A program made the position numbers and the translations under genes. A stretch of DNA of 58,802 nucleotides from Bacillota bacterium (GTDB taxonomy: Bacteria; Bacillota; Clostridia; Peptostreptococcales; Anaerovoracaceae), in assembly GCA_017432725.1 (NCBI GenBank), contig JAFRIQ010000020.1, positions 1-58,802 of the forward strand, written 5' to 3'. The notes under the pieces are model-generated. The model saw nothing but the letters and a program-made list of their open reading frames with translations. It did no database searches and was not told the DNA's origin. Shown here piece by piece: positions 7,345 to 15,795 of the stretch (position 1 is its first letter; each line of letters begins with the position of its first letter).

Positions 7345-8385
7345 ATGGATAAATCATATTCTGGAAGCTACGCTGCCGCCGGGGTAGATATAGAAGCCGG
7401 CTACGAAGGCGTGAAACTCATGAAAAAGTACGTCGAGAAGACCTTCTCTAAGGAAGTTCTTGCAGGCCTCGGCGGTTTCGGCGGTCTTTACAAGCCGGAA
7501 CTGTCCGGACTTAAGGAACCCGTGCTGGTTTCCGGTACCGACGGCGTAGGAACGAAACAGAGGATAGCGCAGCTTCTCGGTAAACACGATACAGTAGGGA
7601 TCGACTGCGTAGCCATGTGCGTCAACGACGTCATATGCTGCGGAGCAAAACCTCTTTTCTTCCTCGACTACATAGCCATAGGAAAGAACGAGGCCGAAAA
7701 GGTTGCCACTCTGGTATCAGGTGTCGCCGAAGGATGCATCCAGGCAGGATGCGCTCTCATAGGCGGAGAAACAGCGGAACATCCCGGAGTCATGAAACCG
7801 GATGATTACGATCTGGCAGGCTTTTCGGTGGGCATAGTGGACAGAGAGAAAATACTGGATCACGAAAAGATGGAAGAAGGCGACGTCATCATCGCGCTTC
7901 CTTCCAGCGGGCTCCATTCCAACGGGTATTCCCTCGTAAGGAAAGTATTCGACGTAGAGAATGCGGATCTCGGGGAAAGGCCGGAAGAACTTGAAGGAAA
8001 GACGCTGGGCGAGGTCCTTCTGACTCCCACCAAGATATATGTGAAACCCGTTCTCGCTGCTCTGGAAAGAGCGAAAGTGCACGGTATAAGCCACATCACG
8101 GGAGGAGGATTCTATGAAAACGTTCCCAGGTGCATACCCGACGGCCTCTGCGCAAAAATCGAAAAGTCAAAGATTAATACTCCGGGAATATTCAGGCTCA
8201 TAGAGAAGAGAGGAAATATCCCCGAGAGAGATATGTACAACACTTTCAATATGGGCGTGGGAATGGTGCTCATCGTATCCGTAGACAGCTATGGCGAAGC
8301 CATGAAAGCCCTTAAAGAAGAAGGCATCGACGCCTACGTCATAGGCAGTATAGTAAAGGGCGAAGAAAAGGTGGTCTTATGCTAG
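7345..8385 (+). CDS. purM: PurM, AIR synthetase
   Basis: Closes formylglycinamidine ribonucleotide to aminoimidazole ribonucleotide with ATP. The 346-residue PurM/SelD/ThiL-fold protein has the family start YAAAGVDIEAGYEGVKLMKK, the GGFGG loop, SGTDGVGTKQRIA, and the metal/ATP region CVNDVICCGAKPLFFLDY. The C-terminal half has HSNGYSLVRK and SHITGGGFYENVPRC, both typical. Length is that of the family. It starts 3 nt after purF and overlaps purN by 7 nt, consistent with tight co-translation. Confidence 0.97.
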   Translation: MDKSYSGSYAAAGVDIEAGYEGVKLMKKYVEKTFSKEVLAGLGGFGGLYKPELSGLKEPVLVSGTDGVGTKQRIAQLLGKHDTVGIDCVAMCVNDVICCGAKPLFFLDYIAIGKNEAEKVATLVSGVAEGCIQAGCALIGGETAEHPGVMKPDDYDLAGFSVGIVDREKILDHEKMEEGDVIIALPSSGLHSNGYSLVRKVFDVENADLGERPEELEGKTLGEVLLTPTKIYVKPVLAALERAKVHGISHITGGGFYENVPRCIPDGLCAKIEKSKINTPGIFRLIEKRGNIPERDMYNTFNMGVGMVLIVSVDSYGEAMKALKEEGIDAYVIGSIVKGEEKVVLC

Positions 8386-8993
8386 ATAAAGCGCGAGTCG
8401 CAGTACTTGTCTCAGGAGGCGGGACCAATCTCCAGGCTATCATAGACGCTGAGAAAAGCGGTGTCATAAAGAGCGGAGAAGTGGTGCTGGTAGTATCCAA
8501 CAACAAGGATGCCTATGCTCTTGAAAGAGCGAAAACCAACGGTATAGAGACGGCCGTGATGCTCAGGTCCGACTACGGAAGCCGGGCTGAGTTTTGCGAT
8601 GCTCTGGGAGATTTTCTCGAAGAAAAGAAGATAGATCTCATAGTGCTCGCGGGATTCATGTGCATCCTTACGAAAGGATTCACGGACCGTTTTACAGAAA
8701 GAATAATCAACGTACATCCTTCCCTCATACCATCCTTCTGCGGGGAAGGTTTTTACGGTCTTAAGGTCCATGAAGAGGCCTTGAAATACGGTGTGAAGGT
8801 CTCCGGAGCAACGGTGCATTTCGCCAACGAAGTGCCCGACGGCGGACGGATCATCTTCCAGAAAGCCGTAGACGTTCTCGAAGGAGATACCCCCGAGATA
8901 CTTCAGAAAAGGATAATGGAACAGGCGGAATGGATACTTCTTCCCAGAGCTGTGGAGAAGATATCGGCGGAAATAGTCGAGAAAAGGAGCTGA
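8379..8993 (+). CDS. purN: PurN, GAR formyltransferase
   Basis: Transfers a formyl group from 10-formyl-THF to glycinamide ribonucleotide. The 204 residues include VSGGGTNLQAII near 11-22 and the catalytic trio Asn111, His113 (IINVHPSLIPSF) and Asp154 (VPDGG), matching Asn106, His108 and Asp144 of the E. coli enzyme. The normal family size and intact residues indicate an active folate-dependent enzyme, so formate-dependent PurT is not needed. It overlaps the end of purM and lies 4 nt before purO. Confidence 0.96.
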   Translation: MLDKARVAVLVSGGGTNLQAIIDAEKSGVIKSGEVVLVVSNNKDAYALERAKTNGIETAVMLRSDYGSRAEFCDALGDFLEEKKIDLIVLAGFMCILTKGFTDRFTERIINVHPSLIPSFCGEGFYGLKVHEEALKYGVKVSGATVHFANEVPDGGRIIFQKAVDVLEGDTPEILQKRIMEQAEWILLPRAVEKISAEIVEKRS

Positions 8994-8997
8994 AGAT

Positions 8998-9630
8998 ATG
9001 CAGGATTTATTAGAACTCTTAAAGAACAACCCTTATCCGGGCAGAGGCATAGTGGTCGGAAACGACACGGTATATTACTGGATCATGGGAAGATCGGAAA
9101 ACAGCAGAAACAGGATATTCACCGTTACTGAAGACGGTATCATGACGGAAGCCTACGATCCTTCCAAGATGAAAGACCCCAGTCTTATCATCTATCATCC
9201 CGTAAGGACTATGGGGAACAAACTTGTAGTTACCAACGGCGATCAGACGGATACCGTTGTGGAGATGGGCGATTTCAGAAAAGCCCTCATGACGAGAGAA
9301 TATGAGCCCGATGAACCGAACTTCACTTCGAGGATCTCGGCCATAATCAACGAGGACAAGAGTTTCGAACTTTCTCTTCTCAAATACAAAGACGGGACCT
9401 GTCTCAGGGAGTTTTTCGCATACGAGTCATGTCCTGAAGGAAAGGGATATTTCATCAGCACGTACAAAGGAGACGGCAACCCGCTTCCCGCTTTCGAAGG
9501 GGAACCAAAGGAAGTCACGCTTCCTTCTCCGGAAGAAGTATGGGATGCGCTGAATTGCGACAATAAAGTATCTCTCTACACTTACGTAAAGGGAGAAGTG
9601 AAGATATTCAATAAACACCTGGGAGATTAA
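8998..9630 (+). CDS. purO: PurO-like IMP cyclohydrolase
   Basis: Predicted last step of purine synthesis, cyclising FAICAR to IMP. The 210-residue sequence has no similarity to the MGS-like cyclohydrolase domain of bifunctional PurH; its NPYPGRGIVVG start, YWIMGRSENSRNR block and YHPVRTMGNKLVVTNGDQTD region match the archaeal-type IMP_cyclohyd family (PF07826), an Ntn-fold group also found in some bacteria. Its position directly before a stand-alone AICAR formyltransferase (2-nt gap) supports the role strongly. I cannot verify active-site residues by eye. Confidence 0.88.
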   Translation: MQDLLELLKNNPYPGRGIVVGNDTVYYWIMGRSENSRNRIFTVTEDGIMTEAYDPSKMKDPSLIIYHPVRTMGNKLVVTNGDQTDTVVEMGDFRKALMTREYEPDEPNFTSRISAIINEDKSFELSLLKYKDGTCLREFFAYESCPEGKGYFISTYKGDGNPLPAFEGEPKEVTLPSPEEVWDALNCDNKVSLYTYVKGEVKIFNKHLGD

Positions 9631-9632
9631 TC

Positions 9633-10811
9633 ATGAACGAACTCGAACTCAAATACGGATGCAATCCGAACCAGAAACCATCAAGGATATTTATGAAAGA
9701 CGGATCCGATCTTCCCGTTAAAGTACTGAACGGAAAGCCCGGATATATCAACTTCCTCGACGCTCTCAATTCATGGCAGCTTGTCAGAGAACTCAAAGAG
9801 GCTACAGGAATGCCCTCAGCCGCAAGTTTCAAGCACGTAAGCCCTGCAGGCGCTGCAGTCGGAAGACCTCTCACTGAACTTGAGAGAAAGATCTATTTCG
9901 TCGACACGGACAAGGAACTTTCGGACATAGCCTGTGCGTACATTCGCGCAAGGGGCGCAGACAGACTTTCCTCGTACGGCGACTGGGCTGCTCTTTCCGA
10001 CGTTTGCGATGCAGATACGGCAAACTACATCAAGTATGAAGTAAGCGACGGAATCATAGCTCCCGGTTACACTGACGAGGCTCTTGAGATACTCAAGACC
10101 AAGAAGGGCGGTAAATATAACGTCGTAGAGATCGACGCATCCTACGTTCCGGCGCTTCTCGAGACAAAGGACGTATTCGGAGTCACTTTCGAACAGGGAC
10201 ATAACAATTTCAAGATCGACGAGGAGCTCCTGACCAACGTAGTTACAAAGAACAAGGAGCTCAGCAAAGAGGCCAAGATCGATATGATCCTTTCTCTCAT
10301 CACTCTCAAATATACACAGTCCAACTCCGTATGCTACGTAAAAGACGGAATGGCAATAGGCGTAGGAGCGGGACAGCAGAGCAGGATACACTGCACAAGG
10401 CTGGCCGGCAACAAGGCAGACAACTGGTACTTAAGACAGTGTCCGAAGGTCCTCGAACTGCCTTTCCTCGACGATATAAGGAGGCCTGACAGAGACAATA
10501 CCATAGACGTGTATATATCCGATGAATGGGACGACGTTCTGAGAGACGGCGAATGGCAGCAGAGATTCAAATACAGACCGGAGCCTCTCACCGCTAAAGA
10601 GAAAAAAGCATGGATAGCCACACAGAGCGGTATCACCGTGGGCAGCGATGCGTTCTTCCCCTTCGGGGACAACGTCGAAAGAGCCAGGAAATCGGGAGCT
10701 CAGTACATAGCTGAGCCCGGCGGCTCCATAAGAGACGATAACGTCATCGAGACAGCAGACAGATACGGAATGGTCATGTGCTTCACAGGCATGCGTCTGT
10801 TCCATCACTAA
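9633..10811 (+). CDS. Stand-alone AICAR formyltransferase
   Basis: Formylates AICAR with 10-formyl-THF to give FAICAR. The 392 residues correspond to only the C-terminal transformylase part of bifunctional PurH (called PurV in some schemes). The catalytic Lys-His pair is present at 67-68 in SFKHVSPAGAAVG, and the YTQSNSVCYVKDGM and GVGAGQQSRI blocks are typical. The cyclohydrolase half is absent and its work is taken by the preceding purO. The translated frame ends TGMRLFHH, the normal family C-terminus, so the gene is complete. It sits 2 nt after purO and 12 nt before purD. Confidence 0.94.
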   Translation: MNELELKYGCNPNQKPSRIFMKDGSDLPVKVLNGKPGYINFLDALNSWQLVRELKEATGMPSAASFKHVSPAGAAVGRPLTELERKIYFVDTDKELSDIACAYIRARGADRLSSYGDWAALSDVCDADTANYIKYEVSDGIIAPGYTDEALEILKTKKGGKYNVVEIDASYVPALLETKDVFGVTFEQGHNNFKIDEELLTNVVTKNKELSKEAKIDMILSLITLKYTQSNSVCYVKDGMAIGVGAGQQSRIHCTRLAGNKADNWYLRQCPKVLELPFLDDIRRPDRDNTIDVYISDEWDDVLRDGEWQQRFKYRPEPLTAKEKKAWIATQSGITVGSDAFFPFGDNVERARKSGAQYIAEPGGSIRDDNVIETADRYGMVMCFTGMRLFHH

Positions 10812-10823
10812 AGGAGATATGCC

Positions 10824-12092
10824 ATGAAGATACTGGTAGTCGGAAGCGGCGGCAGAGAGCACGCCATCATAAAAAAGATAAAAGAGAACAAGGACGTTGA
10901 AGTCATATATGCGCTTCCCGGAAATGGGGGAATGGCTAAAGACGCCGTATGCGTTGACATCGGAGCAACGGATATAGACGGCATAGTTGCTTTCGCAAAG
11001 GAAAAGGCTGTCGACTACGCAGTAGTGGCTCCTGACGATCCTCTTGCCCTCGGCTGCGTGGACGCTCTGGAAGCGGCGGGCATACCGTCATTCGGACCCA
11101 GAGCAAACGCCGCGATCATAGAGAGCAGCAAAGTCTTTTCAAAAGAGCTGATGAAAAAATACGGCATTCCGACAGCTTCATACGACGTGTTCGACGATCC
11201 CGAAGAAGCTCTCAGATTCGTAAAGACAGCTCCTCTTCCGACAGTAGTCAAAGCCGACGGGCTGGCTCTCGGAAAGGGCGTCATCATCGCGATGACCCAT
11301 GAAGAAGCGGAAGACGCCATAAAGGAAATAATGCTGGACAAAAAGTTCGGAAAGAGCGGAGATCGTATCGTTATAGAGGAATTCCTCGAAGGTCCGGAAG
11401 TCTCTGTCCTGTCATTTACCGATGGAAAGACCCTCGTACCCATGGTATCTTCAATGGATCACAAGAGGGCCGGAGACGGAGATACCGGCCTCAATACCGG
11501 CGGTATGGGTACCGTCGCTCCAAATCCTTACTACACGGACAAAGTCGCGGCAGAATGCATGGAGAAGATATTCATTCCGACCATGAACGCAATGAATGCT
11601 GAAGGAAGGACATTCAAAGGCTGCCTGTATTTCGGTCTGATGATAACCAAAGACGGTCCTAAAGTGATCGAATACAACTGCAGGTTCGGCGATCCTGAAA
11701 CTCAGGTCGTTCTTCCTCTTCTCGAAAGCGACCTTCTCACAATAATGATGGCAGTCACGGACTCCAGGCTCGCTGAGACGGAAGTCAGATTCTCCGATAA
11801 ACACGCCTGCTGCGTTATAGTAGCGTCAAAGGGTTACCCGGAGCATTACGAAAAGGGTTTCGAAATGACGATACCTGAAGAGATAGAAGACAAGGTTTAC
11901 GTTGCAGGCGCAAAAATATCAGACGGTAAGCTGCTGACGAACGGAGGACGAGTCGTAGGATGCACCGCTGTTGCCGACAGTCTCGAAGAAGCCATCAAAG
12001 GCGCATACGACGTGGCGAAAAAAGTCAGATTTGACAACGCGTACATGAGAACAGATATAGGTCAGAGAGCGCTGAAAGCATATAAAGGATAG
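10824..12092 (+). CDS. purD: PurD, GAR synthetase
   Basis: ATP-grasp ligase joining phosphoribosylamine and glycine. The 422-residue protein starts with MKILVVGSGGREHAI, has the ATP-grasp region VVKADGLALGKGVIIA, the EEFLEGPEVSVLSFTDG block and the metal site CRFGDPETQ. Length is typical. It takes the unstable product of PurF, so a direct link between PurD and the unusual PurF, including ammonia supply, would be worth noting. AAGGAGAT lies 7 nt before the start. Confidence 0.97.
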   Translation: MKILVVGSGGREHAIIKKIKENKDVEVIYALPGNGGMAKDAVCVDIGATDIDGIVAFAKEKAVDYAVVAPDDPLALGCVDALEAAGIPSFGPRANAAIIESSKVFSKELMKKYGIPTASYDVFDDPEEALRFVKTAPLPTVVKADGLALGKGVIIAMTHEEAEDAIKEIMLDKKFGKSGDRIVIEEFLEGPEVSVLSFTDGKTLVPMVSSMDHKRAGDGDTGLNTGGMGTVAPNPYYTDKVAAECMEKIFIPTMNAMNAEGRTFKGCLYFGLMITKDGPKVIEYNCRFGDPETQVVLPLLESDLLTIMMAVTDSRLAETEVRFSDKHACCVIVASKGYPEHYEKGFEMTIPEEIEDKVYVAGAKISDGKLLTNGGRVVGCTAVADSLEEAIKGAYDVAKKVRFDNAYMRTDIGQRALKAYKG

Positions 12093-12096
12093 GATA

Positions 12097-15000
12097 ATGG
12101 TATACAGAGTATATGTAGAAAAAAGAAAAGAACTTGCACATGAGGCTGCATCTCTTTGTTCTGAACTCAGGAAGCTTCTTGGAATAGAATCTCTTGAAGA
12201 CGTAAGGCTATTCAACCGCTATGATGTTGAAAATCTGAGCGAAGAAGATTTTGAATATGCATCGAAGTACGTTTTTTCAGAGCCTCAGCTGGATATCTGC
12301 AGCGCGGATATAGACGTTTCCGGCGCTACCGTCTTCGCAGTGGAATATCTTCCCGGACAGTTCGATCAGAGAGCGGATTCTGCAGCGCAGTGCATCCAGC
12401 TTATAACAAAAGGCGAAAGACCTCTTGTACGGTCCGCAAAAGTTTACGCTCTTTACGGAAAGCTTTCTGACGAAGAACTGAGCGAAGTCAAGAAATACGT
12501 CATCAACCCGGTGGAAGCAAGGGAAGCATCTCTTGAAAAACCTGAAACCCTGGTGATGGAATACAACGTTCCGTCCAAGGTCGAAGTCCTTGAAGGCTTT
12601 AGAGACCTGGAAGGCGATGCGATCGGCGCATTCGTAGCTTCTTACGGCCTTGCCATGGATGCAGACGATCTCGCTTTCTGCAGAGACTATTTCAGAAAAG
12701 AGGGAAGAGACCCAAGCATCACCGAAATACGTATGATCGATACGTATTGGTCCGACCACTGCAGACATACGACTTTCGGTACCATCATAGGATACGTGAA
12801 GTTTGAAGATGAAATACTTCAGAATGCGTTTGACGACTATCTGAAGACAAGAAGCATACTGGAAAGAACAAAACCGGTATGTCTGATGGATATAGCAACT
12901 ATAGCGGTAAAAGCTCTCAAGATGTCCGGAAAGCTCGATAAGCTTGACGAATCGGAAGAAGTCAACGCCTGCACGGTCAAGATAAAAGTGGATGTCGACG
13001 GTGAGGAACAGGACTGGCTCCTCCTCTTCAAGAACGAGACCCATAACCATCCGACTGAGATAGAACCCTTCGGAGGCGCCGCAACGTGCATAGGCGGAGC
13101 GATAAGAGATCCTCTTTCGGGCAGATCCTACGTGTACGGCGCAATGAGAGTTACAGGAGCTGCAGACCCCACAGTGCCGATCTCAGAAACCATGGAAGGA
13201 AAACTTCCGCAGAGGAAACTGGTAACGACAGCTGCTGCGGGCTATTCTTCATACGGCAATCAGATAGGACTTGCCACGGGAATAGTAGACGAGATATATC
13301 ACCCCGGCTATGCTGCAAAGAGAATGGAAGTAGGCGCAGTCATAGCAGCCGCTCCTGAAAAGAACGTAAGAAGAGAAACACCTCTTCCCGGAGACCTCAT
13401 AATACTCCTCGGAGGAAAGACAGGAAGAGACGGTATTGGCGGAGCCACAGGCTCTTCGAAAGCCCATACAGTCAAATCCGTAGAGACCTGCGGAGCGGAA
13501 GTACAGAAGGGAAATGCTCCCGAAGAAAGAAAACTTCAGAGGTTCTTCAGGAATGCGGAAAGCGCAAGGATGATAAAACGCTGCAATGACTTCGGCGCAG
13601 GCGGAGTTTCCGTCGCCATAGGAGAGCTTGCAGACGGAATAGATATAGACCTTAACGCAGTTCCTAAAAAATATGAAGGCCTTGACGGCACTGAGCTCGC
13701 CATAAGCGAATCTCAGGAAAGAATGGCGGCTGTCATCGCTCCGGAAGATGAAAAGAGATTTATGGAGATAGCCGAATCTGAAAACCTTCAGGCGGTGCGC
13801 GTAGCCGTGGTCAAGGAAGACCCGAGACTCACGATGTACTGGAACGGCGACAAGATAGTAGATATAAGCAGGGAATTCCTTAATTCCAACGGTGCTGAAA
13901 AACATATCACAGTCGAAACGGCGAAGGCTGTTTACAACGGGAAAGAAATTCCTGACAGTTTTACCGTGGGGCTGAAGGCTGTAGCGTCAGATCTCAATAC
14001 GTGCTCCAAGAGAGGACTATCGGAAAGATTCGACTCGACGATAGGTGCGGGGACCGTACTCATGCCTTTCGGCGGGAAATATCAGCGTACCCCGATACAG
14101 GCAATGGTACAGAAGGTATCACTGGAACAGGGACATACGGATACGTGTTCTCTCATGGCATGGGGCTACAATCCCTTCATTTCAGAGCAGAGTCCGTATC
14201 ACGGAGCTTACCTGGCTATAGTGGAATCCGTATCCAAACTGATAGCATCCGGCGCGAAATTCGAGGACGTATATCTGAGTCTTCAGGAGTTCTTTGAAAA
14301 GCTGGGCAAAGATCCAAAGAGATGGGGCAAGCCCCTGGCAGCTCTTCTCGGAGCTTTCAAAGCGCAGATGGATCTTGGGATAGGCGCCATTGGAGGAAAA
14401 GACTCAATGTCCGGATCGTTCGAGAATCTGGATGTTCCTCCCACGCTCATCTCATTTGCGGTGACTACGGATAAAACAGACAATATAGTATCTCCGGAGT
14501 TCAAGAAGGCCGGGAACAAACTGGTCAGAATAGCTCCGGAATATGATGAAAACGGTATTCCCGTTGCCAAGTCGCTTCTGGACGTATTCGACAGAGTCTG
14601 CACACTTCTCAGAAGCAAAAAAGCTGTGTCTTGCTACACTCCCGGAATGGGCGGCATAGCGGAAGCAGTATTGAAGATGGCTATGGGAAATGATTTCGGA
14701 TTCGATTTTTCCGAAGACCTGAGCTTAAAAGATGTCTTCGCATGGGATTACGGCGCTTTCCTTCTTGAAATGGCCAAACCTGAAGAAGGTATGCAGGTCA
14801 TAGGCGAGATATCATCAGGAAAGAAGTTCAGATTCGGAGAAGAGAAGATCAAAACTTCCGATGTCTACGACCTTTATGAAGGAAAACTGGAAGGCGTCTT
14901 CACATGCAACAGCGTAGAAAGCGAAGGCCCCGTATCCAACTTCAGTTTTGAAGCTGAAAAGAGAGTAGGTCCTCTTGTCTCGGTAGCAAGACCTAAAGTC

Positions 15001-15795
15001 CTGATACCGGTATTCCCCGGTACGAACTGCGAGATAGATTCAGCGAGAGCTGTTTCAGAAGCGGGTCTGGAACCGGATATCTTCGTCATCAATAACCTCA
15101 GTTCCGAGGGTATCGCAAGAAGTATAGATACGTTCTCGTCGAAACTAAAAGAGTCACAGATAGTATTCATACCCGGAGGTTTTTCAGGCGGAGACGAACC
15201 TGACGGTAGCGGTAAGTTCATTACGGCGTTTTTCCGCAATCCTGAGATCAAGGATGCGGTTTCCGATCTGCTGGATAACAGAGAAGGGCTTATGTGCGGA
15301 ATATGCAACGGATTCCAGGCGCTCATCAAACTGGGATTGGTACCCTACGGAAAGATAATCGATACGGATGCATCTTGTCCCACATTAAGTTACAATACCA
15401 TAGGCAGGCATCAGTCGAAGATCGTAAGGACAAGGATCGCGTCCAATAAATCTCCATGGCTTTCCTTTACAAAGCCAGGTGAGATATACAGCGTACCTAT
15501 TTCCCACGGTGAAGGAAGGTTCCTCGCAGGAGAGGACCTCATCCTGAAACTTGCTGAAAACGGGCAGATCGCAACTCAATATGTCGATCTTGAAGGCAAT
15601 GCGACGATGGATATCCAGTTCAATCCCAACGGATCTCTTTATGCCATAGAAGGTATAACGTCTCCGGACGGCAGGGTATTCGGTAAGATGGGACACTCCG
15701 AACGCAACGGGAAATCTCTGTACAGGAACGTTCCCGGCGAATATGATATACGGATGTTTGAAGCGGCAAAGAGATATTTTGAAAATGAGTATTAA
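12097..15795 (+). CDS. purL: PurL, single-chain FGAM synthase with glutaminase domain
   Basis: Converts FGAR to FGAM with ATP and glutamine. At 1232 residues it is the long clostridial form: an N-terminal PurS-like region, the linker with IRMIDTYWSDHCRHTTFGT, two PurM-like halves (KNETHNHPTEIEPFGGAATC in the first) and a C-terminal class I glutaminase. The glutaminase triad is intact: Cys1070 in GICNGFQ, His1137 and Glu1139 in HGEGRF. It therefore still needs glutamine, in contrast to PurF. The gene starts 4 nt after purD and its last 11 nt overlap the start of glnN. Confidence 0.97.
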   Translation: MVYRVYVEKRKELAHEAASLCSELRKLLGIESLEDVRLFNRYDVENLSEEDFEYASKYVFSEPQLDICSADIDVSGATVFAVEYLPGQFDQRADSAAQCIQLITKGERPLVRSAKVYALYGKLSDEELSEVKKYVINPVEAREASLEKPETLVMEYNVPSKVEVLEGFRDLEGDAIGAFVASYGLAMDADDLAFCRDYFRKEGRDPSITEIRMIDTYWSDHCRHTTFGTIIGYVKFEDEILQNAFDDYLKTRSILERTKPVCLMDIATIAVKALKMSGKLDKLDESEEVNACTVKIKVDVDGEEQDWLLLFKNETHNHPTEIEPFGGAATCIGGAIRDPLSGRSYVYGAMRVTGAADPTVPISETMEGKLPQRKLVTTAAAGYSSYGNQIGLATGIVDEIYHPGYAAKRMEVGAVIAAAPEKNVRRETPLPGDLIILLGGKTGRDGIGGATGSSKAHTVKSVETCGAEVQKGNAPEERKLQRFFRNAESARMIKRCNDFGAGGVSVAIGELADGIDIDLNAVPKKYEGLDGTELAISESQERMAAVIAPEDEKRFMEIAESENLQAVRVAVVKEDPRLTMYWNGDKIVDISREFLNSNGAEKHITVETAKAVYNGKEIPDSFTVGLKAVASDLNTCSKRGLSERFDSTIGAGTVLMPFGGKYQRTPIQAMVQKVSLEQGHTDTCSLMAWGYNPFISEQSPYHGAYLAIVESVSKLIASGAKFEDVYLSLQEFFEKLGKDPKRWGKPLAALLGAFKAQMDLGIGAIGGKDSMSGSFENLDVPPTLISFAVTTDKTDNIVSPEFKKAGNKLVRIAPEYDENGIPVAKSLLDVFDRVCTLLRSKKAVSCYTPGMGGIAEAVLKMAMGNDFGFDFSEDLSLKDVFAWDYGAFLLEMAKPEEGMQVIGEISSGKKFRFGEEKIKTSDVYDLYEGKLEGVFTCNSVESEGPVSNFSFEAEKRVGPLVSVARPKVLIPVFPGTNCEIDSARAVSEAGLEPDIFVINNLSSEGIARSIDTFSSKLKESQIVFIPGGFSGGDEPDGSGKFITAFFRNPEIKDAVSDLLDNREGLMCGICNGFQALIKLGLVPYGKIIDTDASCPTLSYNTIGRHQSKIVRTRIASNKSPWLSFTKPGEIYSVPISHGEGRFLAGEDLILKLAENGQIATQYVDLEGNATMDIQFNPNGSLYAIEGITSPDGRVFGKMGHSERNGKSLYRNVPGEYDIRMFEAAKRYFENEY

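Noticed and set aside
12277..13050. Long open frame on the minus strand opposite purL
   Set aside because: It lies wholly antisense to a conserved gene, has no ribosome binding site and no recognisable motif; many similar antisense frames across the window were rejected for the same reason.
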